58,013 nucleotides of DNA from positions 1 to 58,013 of the forward strand of contig DGPZ01000207.1 of the NCBI GenBank assembly GCA_002390675.1, given 5' to 3'. Origin of the DNA: Deltaproteobacteria bacterium UBA4427 (lineage in GTDB: Bacteria > Myxococcota_A > UBA9160 > UBA4427). Each line of letters begins with the position of its first letter. The stretch's first letter is position 1. Of the stretch, positions 26,012 through 35,174 are shown piece after piece. The notes under the pieces were generated by a model. The model had not been told where the DNA came from, searched no databases, and worked only from the letters and a program-made list of their open reading frames with translations. A program made the translations under genes and the position numbers.

Positions 26012-26842
26012 CTAGCTATACGAATGATCCTCATCGGGGAACTTTCGATTCACGACTTCGTCGATGTACGTACGTGCCGCCTTGGACGCCTGAGCGCCGA
26101 GGTTGCCGTACTGCTTCACGAAGGAAGGCGTCCAATCGTTAAGCCCAAGCAGGTCGTGCATCACCAGGACCTGGGCATCACAATGAACACCTGCACCGAT
26201 ACCGATCGTCGGAATCGAAAGCCGCTCCGTCACTTCGCGGCCGAGGTCTTCCGGAATGCCTTCAAGCACAACCGAGAAGGCACCCGCGGCTTCCACCGCC
26301 AGCGCATCTTCGATCACCTGATGACGACCGTCGTCACCACGTCCCTGCACTCGGTAGCCACCCATCTGGTTGACCGACTGCGGCGTGAGACCGACATGCG
26401 CCATCACGGGGATCTGCGCAGTCACGATTCGCTGAATCGTGTCCGCAATAGCGACGCCACCTTCAAGCTTCACAGCGTGAGCGCCGCCATCCTTGACGAG
26501 CTGGACCGCTGAACGCACCGCGTCTTCAGGCGAGACCTGAAAGGAGCCGAAAGGCATATCCGCAACGACCATCGCGCGGCGCACCCCTCTCATGACCATG
26601 CGGGTGTGGTAGGTCACCTCTTCAAGGGTCACGGGAAGAGTAGTGTCATGGCCTTGGACTACATTGCCCATGGAATCGCCAACGAGCAACACGTCGACGC
26701 CAGCCTCATCAAAGATGCGAGCGAAGGTGAAGTCGTAGGCCGTGAGCATGGTGAAGGGCTCGGCCTTGCGCTTGCGCGCGGTTAGGGAACGAACAGTGAC
26801 TCGGTGTTCTCGTGTGGCCGATGCTGTTGTGACGGTGGACAT
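26012..26842 (-). CDS. panB: Ketopantoate hydroxymethyltransferase PanB
   Basis: A 276-residue enzyme that adds a hydroxymethyl group from methylene-THF to 2-ketoisovalerate, the first committed step to pantothenate. Motifs are LTAYDFTFARI, LVGDSMGNVVQG with the metal Asp, DMPFGSFQ, KLEGG and GIGAG near the end. AGGAG lies upstream of the ATG. It leads the panB-C-D-smpB run, with a 76-bp gap to panC. The promoter should lie between 26843 and 26975. Confidence 0.97.
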   Translation of the reverse strand: MSTVTTASATREHRVTVRSLTARKRKAEPFTMLTAYDFTFARIFDEAGVDVLLVGDSMGNVVQGHDTTLPVTLEEVTYHTRMVMRGVRRAMVVADMPFGSFQVSPEDAVRSAVQLVKDGGAHAVKLEGGVAIADTIQRIVTAQIPVMAHVGLTPQSVNQMGGYRVQGRGDDGRHQVIEDALAVEAAGAFSVVLEGIPEDLGREVTERLSIPTIGIGAGVHCDAQVLVMHDLLGLNDWTPSFVKQYGNLGAQASKAARTYIDEVVNRKFPDEDHSYS

Positions 26843-26975
26843 GGGGGTATGTCTCCTGTCTCGAGCTGTCAGTCTGCGATTTCGTGTCTGTCAGCTCTCC
26901 CGGATTCCGCCACGGACGGTACGACCCAGTAATGTTTCAGGTCGAACAATTTGATTCAGGTCCAAAAACAACAAA

Positions 26976-27000
26976 CGCCTCTCGGAATCATCCGGAGGCG
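26976..27000 (-). terminator. Rho-independent terminator on the minus strand
   Basis: The stem CGCCTC-CGGA / TCCG-GAGGCG (one bulged T, four-base loop ATCA), read on the minus strand, is followed by TTTGTTGTTTTTGG. It probably ends the tol-to-rsmA transcript or a short transcript starting within 27000-27360, and separates it from panB. Confidence 0.75.
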
Positions 27001-27194
27001 GTCGGGGCGGCATGGCTTCGGAGACTTCGGTCTATCAGTTTCCTGACGACCTCCGCTTGTCCGTAACCCACAGTCGTCTCGAAAAGAGTCCGCTTCTTAG
27101 GTCCTTGGTTTCTTCTTCTTAGAGCGAAGCCGAGGACTGCTGGAAGGGAAGTCGCTATTCGCGGAGTGACTGTGCTGGCCTTCCCATTTGCCAC
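26988..27194 (-). CDS. Doubtful small basic protein
   Basis: A 68-codon frame starting at GTG, basic, beginning MANGKASTVTPRIATSL, with its stop inside the terminator hairpin. GGGGG lies upstream. Position directly before a strong terminator is the main argument that it is transcribed; I do not recognise the product, and it may be only 3' untranslated sequence or a small RNA. Confidence 0.22.
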   Translation of the reverse strand: MANGKASTVTPRIATSLPAVLGFALRRRNQGPKKRTLFETTVGYGQAEVVRKLIDRSLRSHAAPTASG

Positions 27195-27360
27195 CCCCGT
27201 CTCAGTCCCAACTTGCGGGATCTAAGCGATTTTCGGGTGATCAGAGGAACGCTTTCTGTCTATTCGGGCCTTCGTCATCGCGTCGCGTGAAGAAGGAACC
27301 GGGCGGTTTGAACGATAGAGCCCGCAACTTGCGGTACCCCTCGAAGTCTTGATTTTACAT

Positions 27361-27669
27361 TCAACGTCTGAGAGGGTCAACGCGCTCCAAAAATTCGCGC
27401 AGGACCGGCGCCATGAAATGGTCTTCCAAAAATTCTGAGCGGAATCGGACGAGCGCTTCCCCGAGCACGTCAGCCTGATGATCTGGCGGATCGGATGGAG
27501 ATAAAACCACCCAAATCCGGCTACCTACACGGCAAGCTGCACTTTGTATCAACGCGTTTTCTTGAGCTGCAGCGGCCTGACTTTGCACGCGCACCTCGAG
27601 TTCCGCCGCCGATGCCAGCTCGAGCAAGCCCTCGAGCAGATCTCTGTAATTCATTCCCCGATCAGACAT
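27361..27669 (-). CDS. Small conserved-looking hypothetical protein
   Basis: A 102-residue protein (start MSDRGMNYRDLLEGLLELASAAELEVRVQ), with Ala/Glu-rich helices, an SRIWVVLS strand and a C-terminal FLERVDPLRR. I do not recognise it. Its ATG at 27669 overlaps the rsmA stop by 8 bp, with GGGGG upstream, so it is probably translated with rsmA. A second possible ATG is at 27654. It is the last gene of the long tolQ-to-rsmA run. Confidence 0.6.
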   Translation of the reverse strand: MSDRGMNYRDLLEGLLELASAAELEVRVQSQAAAAQENALIQSAACRVGSRIWVVLSPSDPPDHQADVLGEALVRFRSEFLEDHFMAPVLREFLERVDPLRR

Positions 27670-28570
27670 CGGTCGCAACATCCCCCTCGGGACCAGAACC
27701 GGCATCGCCCTCGGCGAAAGCCCGGGCCAGCGCCAACCAGGCTTCCGGCTCCACTCTCTCAGGGCGGAGGCCGGGATCGATACCGACCTTTTGAAGGCGT
27801 TCGACAAGAGCCGCCTTCTGGTCGGCTTTCTCAAGATCGGCCCAAGTTCGCTCAGCGATCCGGCCTAGCCCATTCGTGATTCGCTTGCGACGTTGGGTGA
27901 AGGCCGCACGAGTCAGTCGCTCCACTGACTCGAGTTCGCCCCCAACGAGCGGACTGTTCGCGCGCGGCCAGACTCGGATGAAGCTCGAATCGACCTTCGG
28001 CTGCGGGAAGAACCGGTGTGGTGACACCCTTGAAATGGTGTCGACCTCCGCACATAGGCTATGCAGAACCGTCAGAGACGCGTACGCCTTCTCTCCAGGC
28101 TTAGCGACGAGCCGGTCTGCGACCTCGGTTTGAATCATCACGCTCCAGTCCTCCAGAACATGGCGATAGTTTAGTAGCGTGCGCAAAAGCGGGGTCGCGA
28201 CCGAATAGGGAAGATTCGCGATCACGCGTACCGGCTGTCCTGCCCCCTCGGTCCAGGCTTTCCAGTCGATCTCGCGCGCATCCGCGTGCACCAGTTCGAC
28301 GTTCTTGGGCAGAAGCTCTTCTGCCTCGAGCGCACGCACGAGCCCGGAATCGATCTCGACGCTTCGGACACGATCCGCCCTAGCTGCAAGCGCGCGGGTG
28401 AGCACGCCGAGCCCGGTGCCGACTTCGATGACGAGGTCGCCCGCGCTCGCCCCGGCGCGGCGTGCCAGATCCGCAGCGAGATCCTCGTCGGTCAGAAAGT
28501 TTTGGCCCAGCTCTCGAGAGAGATGGAGACCATGGCGACTCAGCAGTTCGCGTAGCTCTGGCGTCTTCAT
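27662..28570 (-). CDS. rsmA: 16S rRNA (A1518/A1519) dimethyltransferase RsmA/KsgA
   Basis: A 302-residue SAM-dependent methyltransferase that dimethylates two adjacent adenines in 16S rRNA helix 45. Motifs in order: LGQNFLTDEDLA (motif X), VIEVGTGLGVLTRAL (motif I), SVEID (motif II) and the adenine-binding NLPYSVATPLL (motif IV). The C-terminal RNA-binding part has FTQRRKRITNGL. I use the ATG at 28570; an upstream frame overlaps tsaD and starts with non-family sequence. The gap to tsaD is 28 bp. Confidence 0.95.
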   Translation of the reverse strand: MKTPELRELLSRHGLHLSRELGQNFLTDEDLAADLARRAGASAGDLVIEVGTGLGVLTRALAARADRVRSVEIDSGLVRALEAEELLPKNVELVHADAREIDWKAWTEGAGQPVRVIANLPYSVATPLLRTLLNYRHVLEDWSVMIQTEVADRLVAKPGEKAYASLTVLHSLCAEVDTISRVSPHRFFPQPKVDSSFIRVWPRANSPLVGGELESVERLTRAAFTQRRKRITNGLGRIAERTWADLEKADQKAALVERLQKVGIDPGLRPERVEPEAWLALARAFAEGDAGSGPEGDVATDV

Positions 28571-28598
28571 GACATCAGCTCGCGGCCAGAAGGCTCGC

Positions 28599-29765
28599 TC
28601 ACGAAGTGGCCCCGACCGGTCCTTTTCCCGGGCCGGACTCCTGCTGCTCATCTTGTTGAAGCCCCTCGTCCCGCTCCCGCCAGGGCGATTCGCCGATCGG
28701 CACCCGAGAGAAGGCTTCAAGGTCGAGACCGTCTCGAACGCCTCGCGAAAGCAATCGCGTTCCCGCCGCCGCAATCATTACGGCATTGTCGGTGCAGAGG
28801 TTCATAGGCGGAAAAATCGCCTCGAAGCCATATTGCGCGCCGGCTGCATGCATTTCCTTCCGCAGCCGAGCGTTGGCGGCAACGCCACCAACCACCGCGA
28901 TTCGCGCGGCTCCTTCGGAGCGCATCGCCCGACTCGCTCGGCCCACAAGGCTCTCTGCAACTGCCGCCTCAAAGGACGCTGCCATGTCCGCGCGCTGCGA
29001 CTCAGAAAGCGCCGCAAGCCCGCCCCGTTTCGCCAGCTCAACAGAAACGGCTGTCTTCAGTCCGCTGTACGAGAAATCGAAACCTGGACGCTTCGACATA
29101 GGGCGAGGAAAATTCACTGCCGTCGGGTCGCCCTTCTCCGCCAGCTTCGAAATCGCCGGCCCACCCGGATAAGGGAGCCCGAGCAACTTGGCGACCTTGT
29201 CGAAGGCCTCCCCCGCAGCATCGTCTCGAGTCTCGCCTAGCAAAGTAGGTAAACCCTCGACGCCGACGCGGTAAAGAGCCGTATGGCCACCAGACACGAC
29301 AAGTCCGACATAGGGAGGCGCTAGATCATCGCCCCGGACGTCCCCATCGCCCTTCCCTGCCACTTCCGCAGCGACCAGGTGCCCAACCAGATGATGGACG
29401 CCTACGAAGGGAAGATCATTTGCGTAGGCGAGAGCCTTCGCGAAGGAGAGCCCCACGAGCAAAGATCCTACGAGGCCCGGCCCCGCAGTGACGGCGAGCC
29501 CATCCAAATCGGAGAGCTCAAGGCCCGCTTCCGACAGTGCCGCGGAAACGACGTTCGAAACGACGCGGACATGATCCCGACTCGCAAGCTCCGGCACAAC
29601 GCCACCGTAGGGCGAATGCACGCTCTCTTGCCCATGCACGGAGCTAGACACGATCTCGCGACCGCCGCGAAGAACCGCTGCGGCCATCTCATCACAGGAA
29701 CTCTCGATCCCGAGAACAAGCCCGTCTTCGGGAAACGTGTCTCCCTGCGAATGTAAATATTTCAT
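28599..29765 (-). CDS. tsaD: tRNA threonylcarbamoyladenosine synthase subunit TsaD
   Basis: A 388-residue ASKHA-fold enzyme that, with TsaB and TsaE, transfers the threonylcarbamoyl group to A37 of ANN-decoding tRNAs. Motifs are LGIESSCDEMAAAV, TAGPGLVGSLLVG, the metal motif HxxxH (His125, His129 in VHHLVGHLVA), VSGGHTALYRV and VVGGVAANARLR. The C-terminal ~25 residues are a charged, Gln/Glu-rich tail beyond the family core. tsaB and tsaE are not in the window. Downstream is rsmA; upstream a DksA-type gene. Confidence 0.96.
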   Translation of the reverse strand: MKYLHSQGDTFPEDGLVLGIESSCDEMAAAVLRGGREIVSSSVHGQESVHSPYGGVVPELASRDHVRVVSNVVSAALSEAGLELSDLDGLAVTAGPGLVGSLLVGLSFAKALAYANDLPFVGVHHLVGHLVAAEVAGKGDGDVRGDDLAPPYVGLVVSGGHTALYRVGVEGLPTLLGETRDDAAGEAFDKVAKLLGLPYPGGPAISKLAEKGDPTAVNFPRPMSKRPGFDFSYSGLKTAVSVELAKRGGLAALSESQRADMAASFEAAVAESLVGRASRAMRSEGAARIAVVGGVAANARLRKEMHAAGAQYGFEAIFPPMNLCTDNAVMIAAAGTRLLSRGVRDGLDLEAFSRVPIGESPWRERDEGLQQDEQQESGPGKGPVGATS

Positions 29766-29880
29766 CGGGCTGCAGTCCCGCCTGGTCGATCCATTCGGCC
29801 CTTACCCTCCACAAACAGAGAAACAGAGAGCAAAACACGATCGGCCGAAATCCGTGCGAATCAGCGGGATCGCCAATCGA

Positions 29881-30228
29881 TCACGCGTTGCGGCGTTCGA
29901 TTGCTTCCTGTTCGGCTTTGCAGTCGATACAGAGCTTTGCGACGGGTCGCGCTTCGATACGCTTGAGCGTGATCTGTTCGCCACAGCTCTCACATTCGCC
30001 GTAGACACCATCTTCGATCTTCTTCAGTGCCTGCTCGATCTTTCCAATCAAACCACGCTCGCGCTCGCGAAGACGTCCCTGGAAGGCCAGGTTCATCTCC
30101 GAAGAGGCCGCGTCGATCTCGTCCGGAAAATCGTCGGGGTCCAGGTGAATGTCGCCCGATAGTGTCTTCTGTGCGTTTCCCACCAGCTCGTCTCGCTGAG
30201 ACTCCAGCAGCTTCTTGAACTTCGCCAT
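29881..30228 (-). CDS. DksA/TraR-type zinc-finger transcription factor
   Basis: A 115-residue protein: an N-terminal coiled-coil helix pair (MAKFKKLLESQRDEL to RERERGLIGKIEQALKKIE) and a C-terminal C4 zinc finger (CESCG ... CIDC). DksA-type proteins enter the RNA polymerase secondary channel and alter initiation with ppGpp. The DxxDxA tip of DksA appears as DEIDAAS. I use the ATG at 30228; an open frame runs further upstream but overlaps cpoB. It is shorter than E. coli DksA (151), as is common outside gammaproteobacteria. Confidence 0.9.
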   Translation of the reverse strand: MAKFKKLLESQRDELVGNAQKTLSGDIHLDPDDFPDEIDAASSEMNLAFQGRLRERERGLIGKIEQALKKIEDGVYGECESCGEQITLKRIEARPVAKLCIDCKAEQEAIERRNA

Positions 30229-30337
30229 ATCACGCTTCTTCAACGCCTTGCTCCATCTCTTGTCTAGAAAATTCTGGGACGAGCCCCTCTTAAAGTGTCG
30301 TAACACGTCGCTCGAAATTTCAAGCGACGATTGATTC

Positions 30338-31102
30338 TCAACCGGCCCCGAGCCGTTCGAGCTGTCGTGCAGCCTCAGCCGCACGCTCGGACGCGGGATA
30401 GTCCTTTCGGACCTTCTTGAAGACGGTCCGTGCTGCTTCGTGAAACTTTGGGCCCAGCTTTAGCAGCGATTCGCCCTGCCTGTACAAGGCGTCAGGTGCT
30501 TTCGGGCTATCGGGATAGACCGTGACCACCGCATTGAACCGTACGACGGCTCGCTTGAACTCGTCATTCTTATACGTGCAGTCCGCAAGCCAATAGGCCG
30601 CGTCATCCGCGTAGCCCGAGTTCGGCCAGCTCTGCAGGAAGCTCGTGAAGCGTTTCATGCAGGCCGTATAATCGTCAGCGCGCCATGCGCCGAGCGCATC
30701 CTGATAGCCCGATAATTCCTGGTCCGGCGAAAAGGCTTCGGACTCCGATTCGCCGCCGCCCTCACTCGCCGCCGCCGCCGCCATCGCAGAAGATGCCGCG
30801 GCCTCCCCTTCGGCAATCGCGTTTCGCGTTTGGCGAACCGCGACGAGCGCATCCGCAGCTTCCTTGCGAGCCAGCTCAAGTTCGCCCTTCAGGTCGCGTA
30901 CTTCTTGGCGCAGCGAATCAACATCCGCTGACAGCTGAGCAATTCGAGCAAAGGGATCCGGTTCGCTGCCGTCGCGTTCATGGCTCTCGGCGACGCGTTC
31001 CTGTAAGCGGAGAAAATCACCCTGCGTCACGCAGCCCGTGCTCGCCAGCAGGCCAAGAATCGCCACGAATCCGAAAGCGCTTTTCGCACCTCTCAGGCTC
31101 AT
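30338..31102 (-). CDS. cpoB: Tol-system coordinator CpoB (YbgF), lipid-anchored
   Basis: A 254-residue protein. With the ATG at 31102 the N-terminus is a lipoprotein signal ending in STGC (Cys24). Then a coiled coil (LSADVDSLRQEVRDL), an Ala/Gly/Ser-rich linker and three TPR repeats (YQDALGAWRADDY, YADDAAYWLADC, APDALYRQGESLLKLG). CpoB links peptidoglycan synthesis with Tol action at division. E. coli CpoB is periplasmic, not lipidated; this one seems lipidated. It follows tolB after a 271-bp gap; pal, normally between them, is missing. Confidence 0.88.
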   Translation of the reverse strand: MSLRGAKSAFGFVAILGLLASTGCVTQGDFLRLQERVAESHERDGSEPDPFARIAQLSADVDSLRQEVRDLKGELELARKEAADALVAVRQTRNAIAEGEAAASSAMAAAAASEGGGESESEAFSPDQELSGYQDALGAWRADDYTACMKRFTSFLQSWPNSGYADDAAYWLADCTYKNDEFKRAVVRFNAVVTVYPDSPKAPDALYRQGESLLKLGPKFHEAARTVFKKVRKDYPASERAAEAARQLERLGAG

Positions 31103-31373
31103 CACTAGTCGGAGCGTGCCGCTAGTACGCCGGGCGCGCGCAGCACCCAGGGCGTTCGCTTCATTTTGACTGAGACCCAAACTCGGTCCATCGCTCTTGA
31201 ACAGCATCGACATCGGTTCCATCTCTTGATCTCCGCTACGTGTCCCCGGAAGAGAGGCGCACCCGTTTTGGAGGGCGCGAATTCTAGCAGGCAAATCGGA
31301 AAGCAAGTCCGGGGAATCGCCCCCTTCGCACAAACCCTAAAAGCGCATCCTCATTCTCCGGCTGAGACCCCTG

Positions 31374-32756
31374 TCAGCGGGGCTGAGGCCCCCAATCGGG
31401 CTGAATATTCTTTCCGGAGCGTGCCGTCAGCCGCTGGAGGTTCTCGCCATTCCAGTCCATCACGTAGATGTCGTAGCGCCCTCGACGCGAGGAGCTGAAG
31501 GCGATCTTTCGGCCGTCAGGAGACCAGCTAGGCGCCTCATCGGAACGGGCATGTTGGACGATCGGAAAATTAATCTGACCCGAGGGATCGATCAGCCAAA
31601 GATCGAATTGCCCGCGGACTCGGGTCTCGTACGCGATCCAGCGCCCATCCGGCGACCAAACTGGGGCCGAGTTGTACGAGCCCGTATACGTGAGCCGTCG
31701 AATATTCCCGCCGTCGCGGTCCATGATGTAGAGCTGCGGCGCTCCGGAGCGGTCTGAGCAAAAAACGATCTGCCGGCCGTCAGGAGACCACGAGGGTGAA
31801 ATATCGATGGCCGGATGGTTCGTGAGTCGGCGAGGTTCAGAGCCCTTCCGCTTCACTCGAAAGATCTCCGCGGCACCCTCGACGCTCGACACCATCGCGA
31901 GTTCTTTCCCGGACGGATCGAAGCGGCCGCGGTATTTCGGTAACCCCGGCATCAGCGACCGAAGAATCGGCCCCGGCGTAATTTCCGGATCACGTGAAGT
32001 GATCGAGAAGGCAGGCTGACCACCGTCGTAATTCGTATACAAGACGGCTTTTCCATCGGGAGTCCATTCGGGAAACATCTTGAGCGTTCGGCTTCCGGTC
32101 GCGGGGCGCTGGTCTCGGCCATCGGCGCTCATCACGTAGAGCTCGCGATGTCCCGTGCGATCCGAGATAAAGGCGATCTCTGTAGAGGCCACCCCTCGAA
32201 GGCCGGTGAGGGCCTCGACCGTTTCATCCGCGATCGTTCGTCCAAGCGTCGAGAGCTTATCCCGATCGCCCGTCACTTTCCCCGTCTTGAGATCCGCGCA
32301 GCGCGCCACATCAACAATTCGGAGATCGGCGCGAAGCAGCGAGCCTTCTCGTCGCACTTCGCCTAACACCACAGCATCCGCGCCACTCTGCTTCCACGAA
32401 TCACAATCGATCGCACCGCCCTGCTCAGAATCGACCGCTGGGCTCTCTTCTGGTGCAAGATAAGCAGCGTGGTCCAAGGGCAGTACTTCACTGGAGAACA
32501 TGAGGCCGCGCTCAATTTCGTCGCGCAGATCTTCGACCCGCTGGTCACCTACGGACTCCCCGACCGTCCGAAATCGCAGCACCGCCGCGCGAAAAGAACT
32601 CCCGCCGCCCGGAGCAACCTCGAGGGTCGGCAGGGGTGCGCGCTCTGCGTCGATATCCTTAGCGACCGCTGAATTCGCACTCAGACCTAATACACTGGCA
32701 AGCGCTACGGCGCACCATCTCGCGGATCTCGTTCCACTCAAAAAATGGCTGATCAT
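31374..32756 (-). CDS. tolB: Tol-Pal system protein TolB
   Basis: A 460-residue periplasmic protein: signal peptide to ~A32, an N-terminal alpha/beta domain (to ~190) and a six-bladed propeller with repeated WSPDGRxIxF motifs (EWTPDGKAVLYT, SWSPDGRQIVFC, VWSPDGRWIAYE, SWSPDGRKIAFS). TolB docks with Pal and TolA to drive outer-membrane constriction. It is the fourth gene of tolQ-R-A-B, 57 bp after tolA. Confidence 0.95.
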   Translation of the reverse strand: MISHFLSGTRSARWCAVALASVLGLSANSAVAKDIDAERAPLPTLEVAPGGGSSFRAAVLRFRTVGESVGDQRVEDLRDEIERGLMFSSEVLPLDHAAYLAPEESPAVDSEQGGAIDCDSWKQSGADAVVLGEVRREGSLLRADLRIVDVARCADLKTGKVTGDRDKLSTLGRTIADETVEALTGLRGVASTEIAFISDRTGHRELYVMSADGRDQRPATGSRTLKMFPEWTPDGKAVLYTNYDGGQPAFSITSRDPEITPGPILRSLMPGLPKYRGRFDPSGKELAMVSSVEGAAEIFRVKRKGSEPRRLTNHPAIDISPSWSPDGRQIVFCSDRSGAPQLYIMDRDGGNIRRLTYTGSYNSAPVWSPDGRWIAYETRVRGQFDLWLIDPSGQINFPIVQHARSDEAPSWSPDGRKIAFSSSRRGRYDIYVMDWNGENLQRLTARSGKNIQPDWGPQPR

Positions 32757-32813
32757 CGTCCCCCCAGAGTCGAATGAATATCTTGTAAGAAAATTGCCTA
32801 ACTGTCGGGCCGA

Positions 32814-33713
32814 CTAACGATCTTCCGAATTCAGATTAAGCCTGCGTGGCCCCGCTTCAGGCGGCGCGCCAAATGGCGCCGCCAGCAGAATGGCCGAGAC
32901 AGCGCGACGATCGAAATCGAGATCCCCCGATGTTCGAATCAACTTAGGATTGCCTAAAATATCGCCTGATAATGTGACGTTGATCTCTACTTGCGCGACC
33001 AGTCGCCGCCCTCGATACCGCGCAAGGTCGGGGAACCGGCGCGAAATCTGTTGCTGTGCGCCTCGGTCCCAAGCGAGCTGCTCGGGCGAAACTTTGATGC
33101 CCTTTTGGGGCGCACCCGCCGATTCGGCCTCGTTCGCAGCATCCTCGGCACGCTGCGCCGCCGAAGACTCCAATAGTTCCGAGACTTCGTCTCCGCCAAG
33201 CTCCGCCATCAGCGCTGCCATCGCCGCATCGCCGTCCGCGAAGGCCTCTTCCTTCTTCGGACGCGGCGGAGGTGCGGGGGCCTTTGGCTTGGGCTTGGGC
33301 TTGGGCGTCGGTTCAACCTTCGCTTCTGCGACGACCTTCGGCGGCTCTGGCTTTGCTTCGCGAATTCGGCCCGGAGTTTCTTCTGGAAGCACTTGGACGG
33401 GCGCTTCCGCGATCGGCGGAGCCGGAGCGGAGGGTGCGGGCGGAGCCGGAGCGGGCTCCGCAGCCGGCGGAGTTGCCGGGGGAGTCGCCGGGGGTGCCGA
33501 AGGACTCCGCGTGACCCGCTGCACGGGCGGGGCCGCCGCCACCAAGTCCACCGAAAGGTATTCGGGGGTGGGCGCGATCAGCGCCGGAGGCGACACCGCG
33601 AAAATCCCTAGCAGGACCGCGTGCATCGCGAGCGACACGAACATTGCCGTCCGCAGCCGACGCTTATGATCCTGCGAGTGCTCGTCAACCCAATCAGCGA
33701 AGTCCGCAGTCAT
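32814..33713 (-). CDS. tolA: TolA/TonB-family energy transducer
   Basis: A 299-residue protein: one N-terminal membrane helix (~23-40) with the SxxxH motif (Ser27, His31) that contacts TolQ/R, a long Pro/Ala/Lys-rich periplasmic arm (PKPKPKPK region), and a C-terminal TonB-like domain (ARYRGRRLVAQVEINVTLSGDI to FDRRAVSAILLAAPF). It transmits proton-motive energy to the outer membrane. Called TolA from its place between tolR and tolB; the C-terminal domain itself is closer to TonB. Confidence 0.9.
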   Translation of the reverse strand: MTADFADWVDEHSQDHKRRLRTAMFVSLAMHAVLLGIFAVSPPALIAPTPEYLSVDLVAAAPPVQRVTRSPSAPPATPPATPPAAEPAPAPPAPSAPAPPIAEAPVQVLPEETPGRIREAKPEPPKVVAEAKVEPTPKPKPKPKAPAPPPRPKKEEAFADGDAAMAALMAELGGDEVSELLESSAAQRAEDAANEAESAGAPQKGIKVSPEQLAWDRGAQQQISRRFPDLARYRGRRLVAQVEINVTLSGDILGNPKLIRTSGDLDFDRRAVSAILLAAPFGAPPEAGPRRLNLNSEDR

Positions 33714-33798
33714 CCCGAGCCTCCGCCTAAGAACAAGCTGGGGCGTCGACGCCCGGCTGCTCCGCAGCGCGGCAAACGCCGGTGCGGTCGAGAGGAAT

Positions 33799-34212
33799 TC
33801 ACCGCTCCTCCTCGGTCACAATGCCGAGTCGAGTGGCTCCGGCCCGCCGTGCGGCGGCCATGCCCTGCACCACGACACCATAAGCCGCGTCCTCGTCGGC
33901 CCGAAGAAAGACTTCTTTCGACCCACGCGACTCGAAGACGGCTTCGAGCTTCGCCTGCAATTCAGCTAACGGAACGATCTTTCGCGCCAGCGAATATTCG
34001 CCCTTCTTCGAGATGGTCAAAACCAGCGGCGCGTTAGGCATCCGAATCGGTTGAGTCGTCGTCTCCGGAAGATTGACGTCCATGCCTTGAAGCATGAGCG
34101 GCGCCGTCACCATGAAGATGATCAAGAGCACCAGCACCACGTCCACGAAGGGCGTAACATTGATCTCAGCATTGCCACGACGGCCGCGACCTCTAGAGAG
34201 CTGAACGCCCAT
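33799..34212 (-). CDS. tolR: TolR (ExbD family)
   Basis: A 137-residue inner-membrane protein with one membrane helix, INVTPFVDVVLVLLIIFMV, whose Asp24 is the expected proton-path residue, and a periplasmic domain ending in GIVTEEER. It is the plug of the TolQ/R motor. Starts 6 bp after the tolQ stop and 85 bp before tolA. Confidence 0.95.
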   Translation of the reverse strand: MGVQLSRGRGRRGNAEINVTPFVDVVLVLLIIFMVTAPLMLQGMDVNLPETTTQPIRMPNAPLVLTISKKGEYSLARKIVPLAELQAKLEAVFESRGSKEVFLRADEDAAYGVVVQGMAAARRAGATRLGIVTEEER

Positions 34213-34218
34213 ATCCGC

Positions 34219-34953
34219 CTAACCCCGCCCGGCCGGAATATCGGTCGTGCTGACGGTCTGCGCCGGCGCAACGGAAGCTCCGCCAGAAGGAGACAGGACG
34301 ACGCGCGAGACATCCTCTTCGAATTGCGACGAGAAGCGTTCGAGCATGGCGAGCACCGCATCGATGCGGCCGCCGAAGGCGTTGTAGGCGATGGTCGCGG
34401 GAATCGCGGCGAGCAGCCCGACAGCGGTCGCGACGAGCGCCTCGGCGATACCCGGGCCGACCACCGCAAGAGATGCCTGCCCAGCTTCGCCGATGCTTTG
34501 GAAGGCGGCGATGATGCCAACAACGGTTCCGAAGAGACCGATAAAGGGCGTCGCGCTACCGGTCGTCGCCAGAAAGGGCATGCCGCGTTCGAGCCGGCGC
34601 ACCTGAGCGGTCGCACTCCAGGCGATCGTTCGCTCCAGTTGAGTCACCAGCCGATCTCGTGAGCGATCGCCGCCATCTCGTCCTCGTGCCTTTTGCAGCT
34701 CTGCCCCGGTTGTCAAAAAGACGACGGCCAGCGGACTGCGGTCGAGATGTCGCGCGGCATCAAATGCCCCGCTGAATCCCTCTCGTCGATAGACCTCAAG
34801 AAAGGCCTCGCTATCCTGATCCGCGGCTCGAAGCTCCCACCATTTCACGACTATGATCGTCAGTGAGCTCAGTGAAAAGCCGAGCAACAGCAAAAGGACG
34901 AGCTTGACGATGAGACCTGCCTGAAGAATCAGGCTGATCAAGTCAAAGCTCAC
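34219..34953 (-). CDS. tolQ: TolQ (ExbB/MotA proton channel family)
   Basis: A 244-residue inner-membrane protein with three membrane helices: ~12-30, ~135-155 (GSATPFIGLFGTVVGIIAAF, the conserved channel helix) and ~170-190 (AEALVATAVGLLAAIPATI). It forms the pentameric proton channel with TolR. The start is GTG at 34953 with GGGGGA 6 bp upstream. First gene of the tol operon; the 221-bp gap to divergent pepA must hold both promoters. Confidence 0.95.
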   Translation of the reverse strand: MSFDLISLILQAGLIVKLVLLLLLGFSLSSLTIIVVKWWELRAADQDSEAFLEVYRREGFSGAFDAARHLDRSPLAVVFLTTGAELQKARGRDGGDRSRDRLVTQLERTIAWSATAQVRRLERGMPFLATTGSATPFIGLFGTVVGIIAAFQSIGEAGQASLAVVGPGIAEALVATAVGLLAAIPATIAYNAFGGRIDAVLAMLERFSSQFEEDVSRVVLSPSGGASVAPAQTVSTTDIPAGRG

Positions 34954-35174
34954 GGCGTTTCCCCCTTATTTGTGAATCCTATTAAGGCTATCGCCAAAAT
35001 CGCTTTAGGCTTCTGCCGAATTCCATTGAATACCGACAACCCATCGGCAGCGCTTGCAGCCAAGGGTCCAGACAGATAAAACGACACTCGATCTATTTGA
35101 GCAGAGTGCCGAGAAACAAGCGAGACACCGGCACCGCTTTCGCGGTGCTGCGAAATTAGGGGAGAAGCGAATCT

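Noticed and set aside
31365..31400. CTGAGA-containing hairpin near the end of tolB, resembling part of a TPP riboswitch
   Set aside because: The rest of the conserved THI element is missing and no thiamine gene follows; it is coding sequence of tolB.
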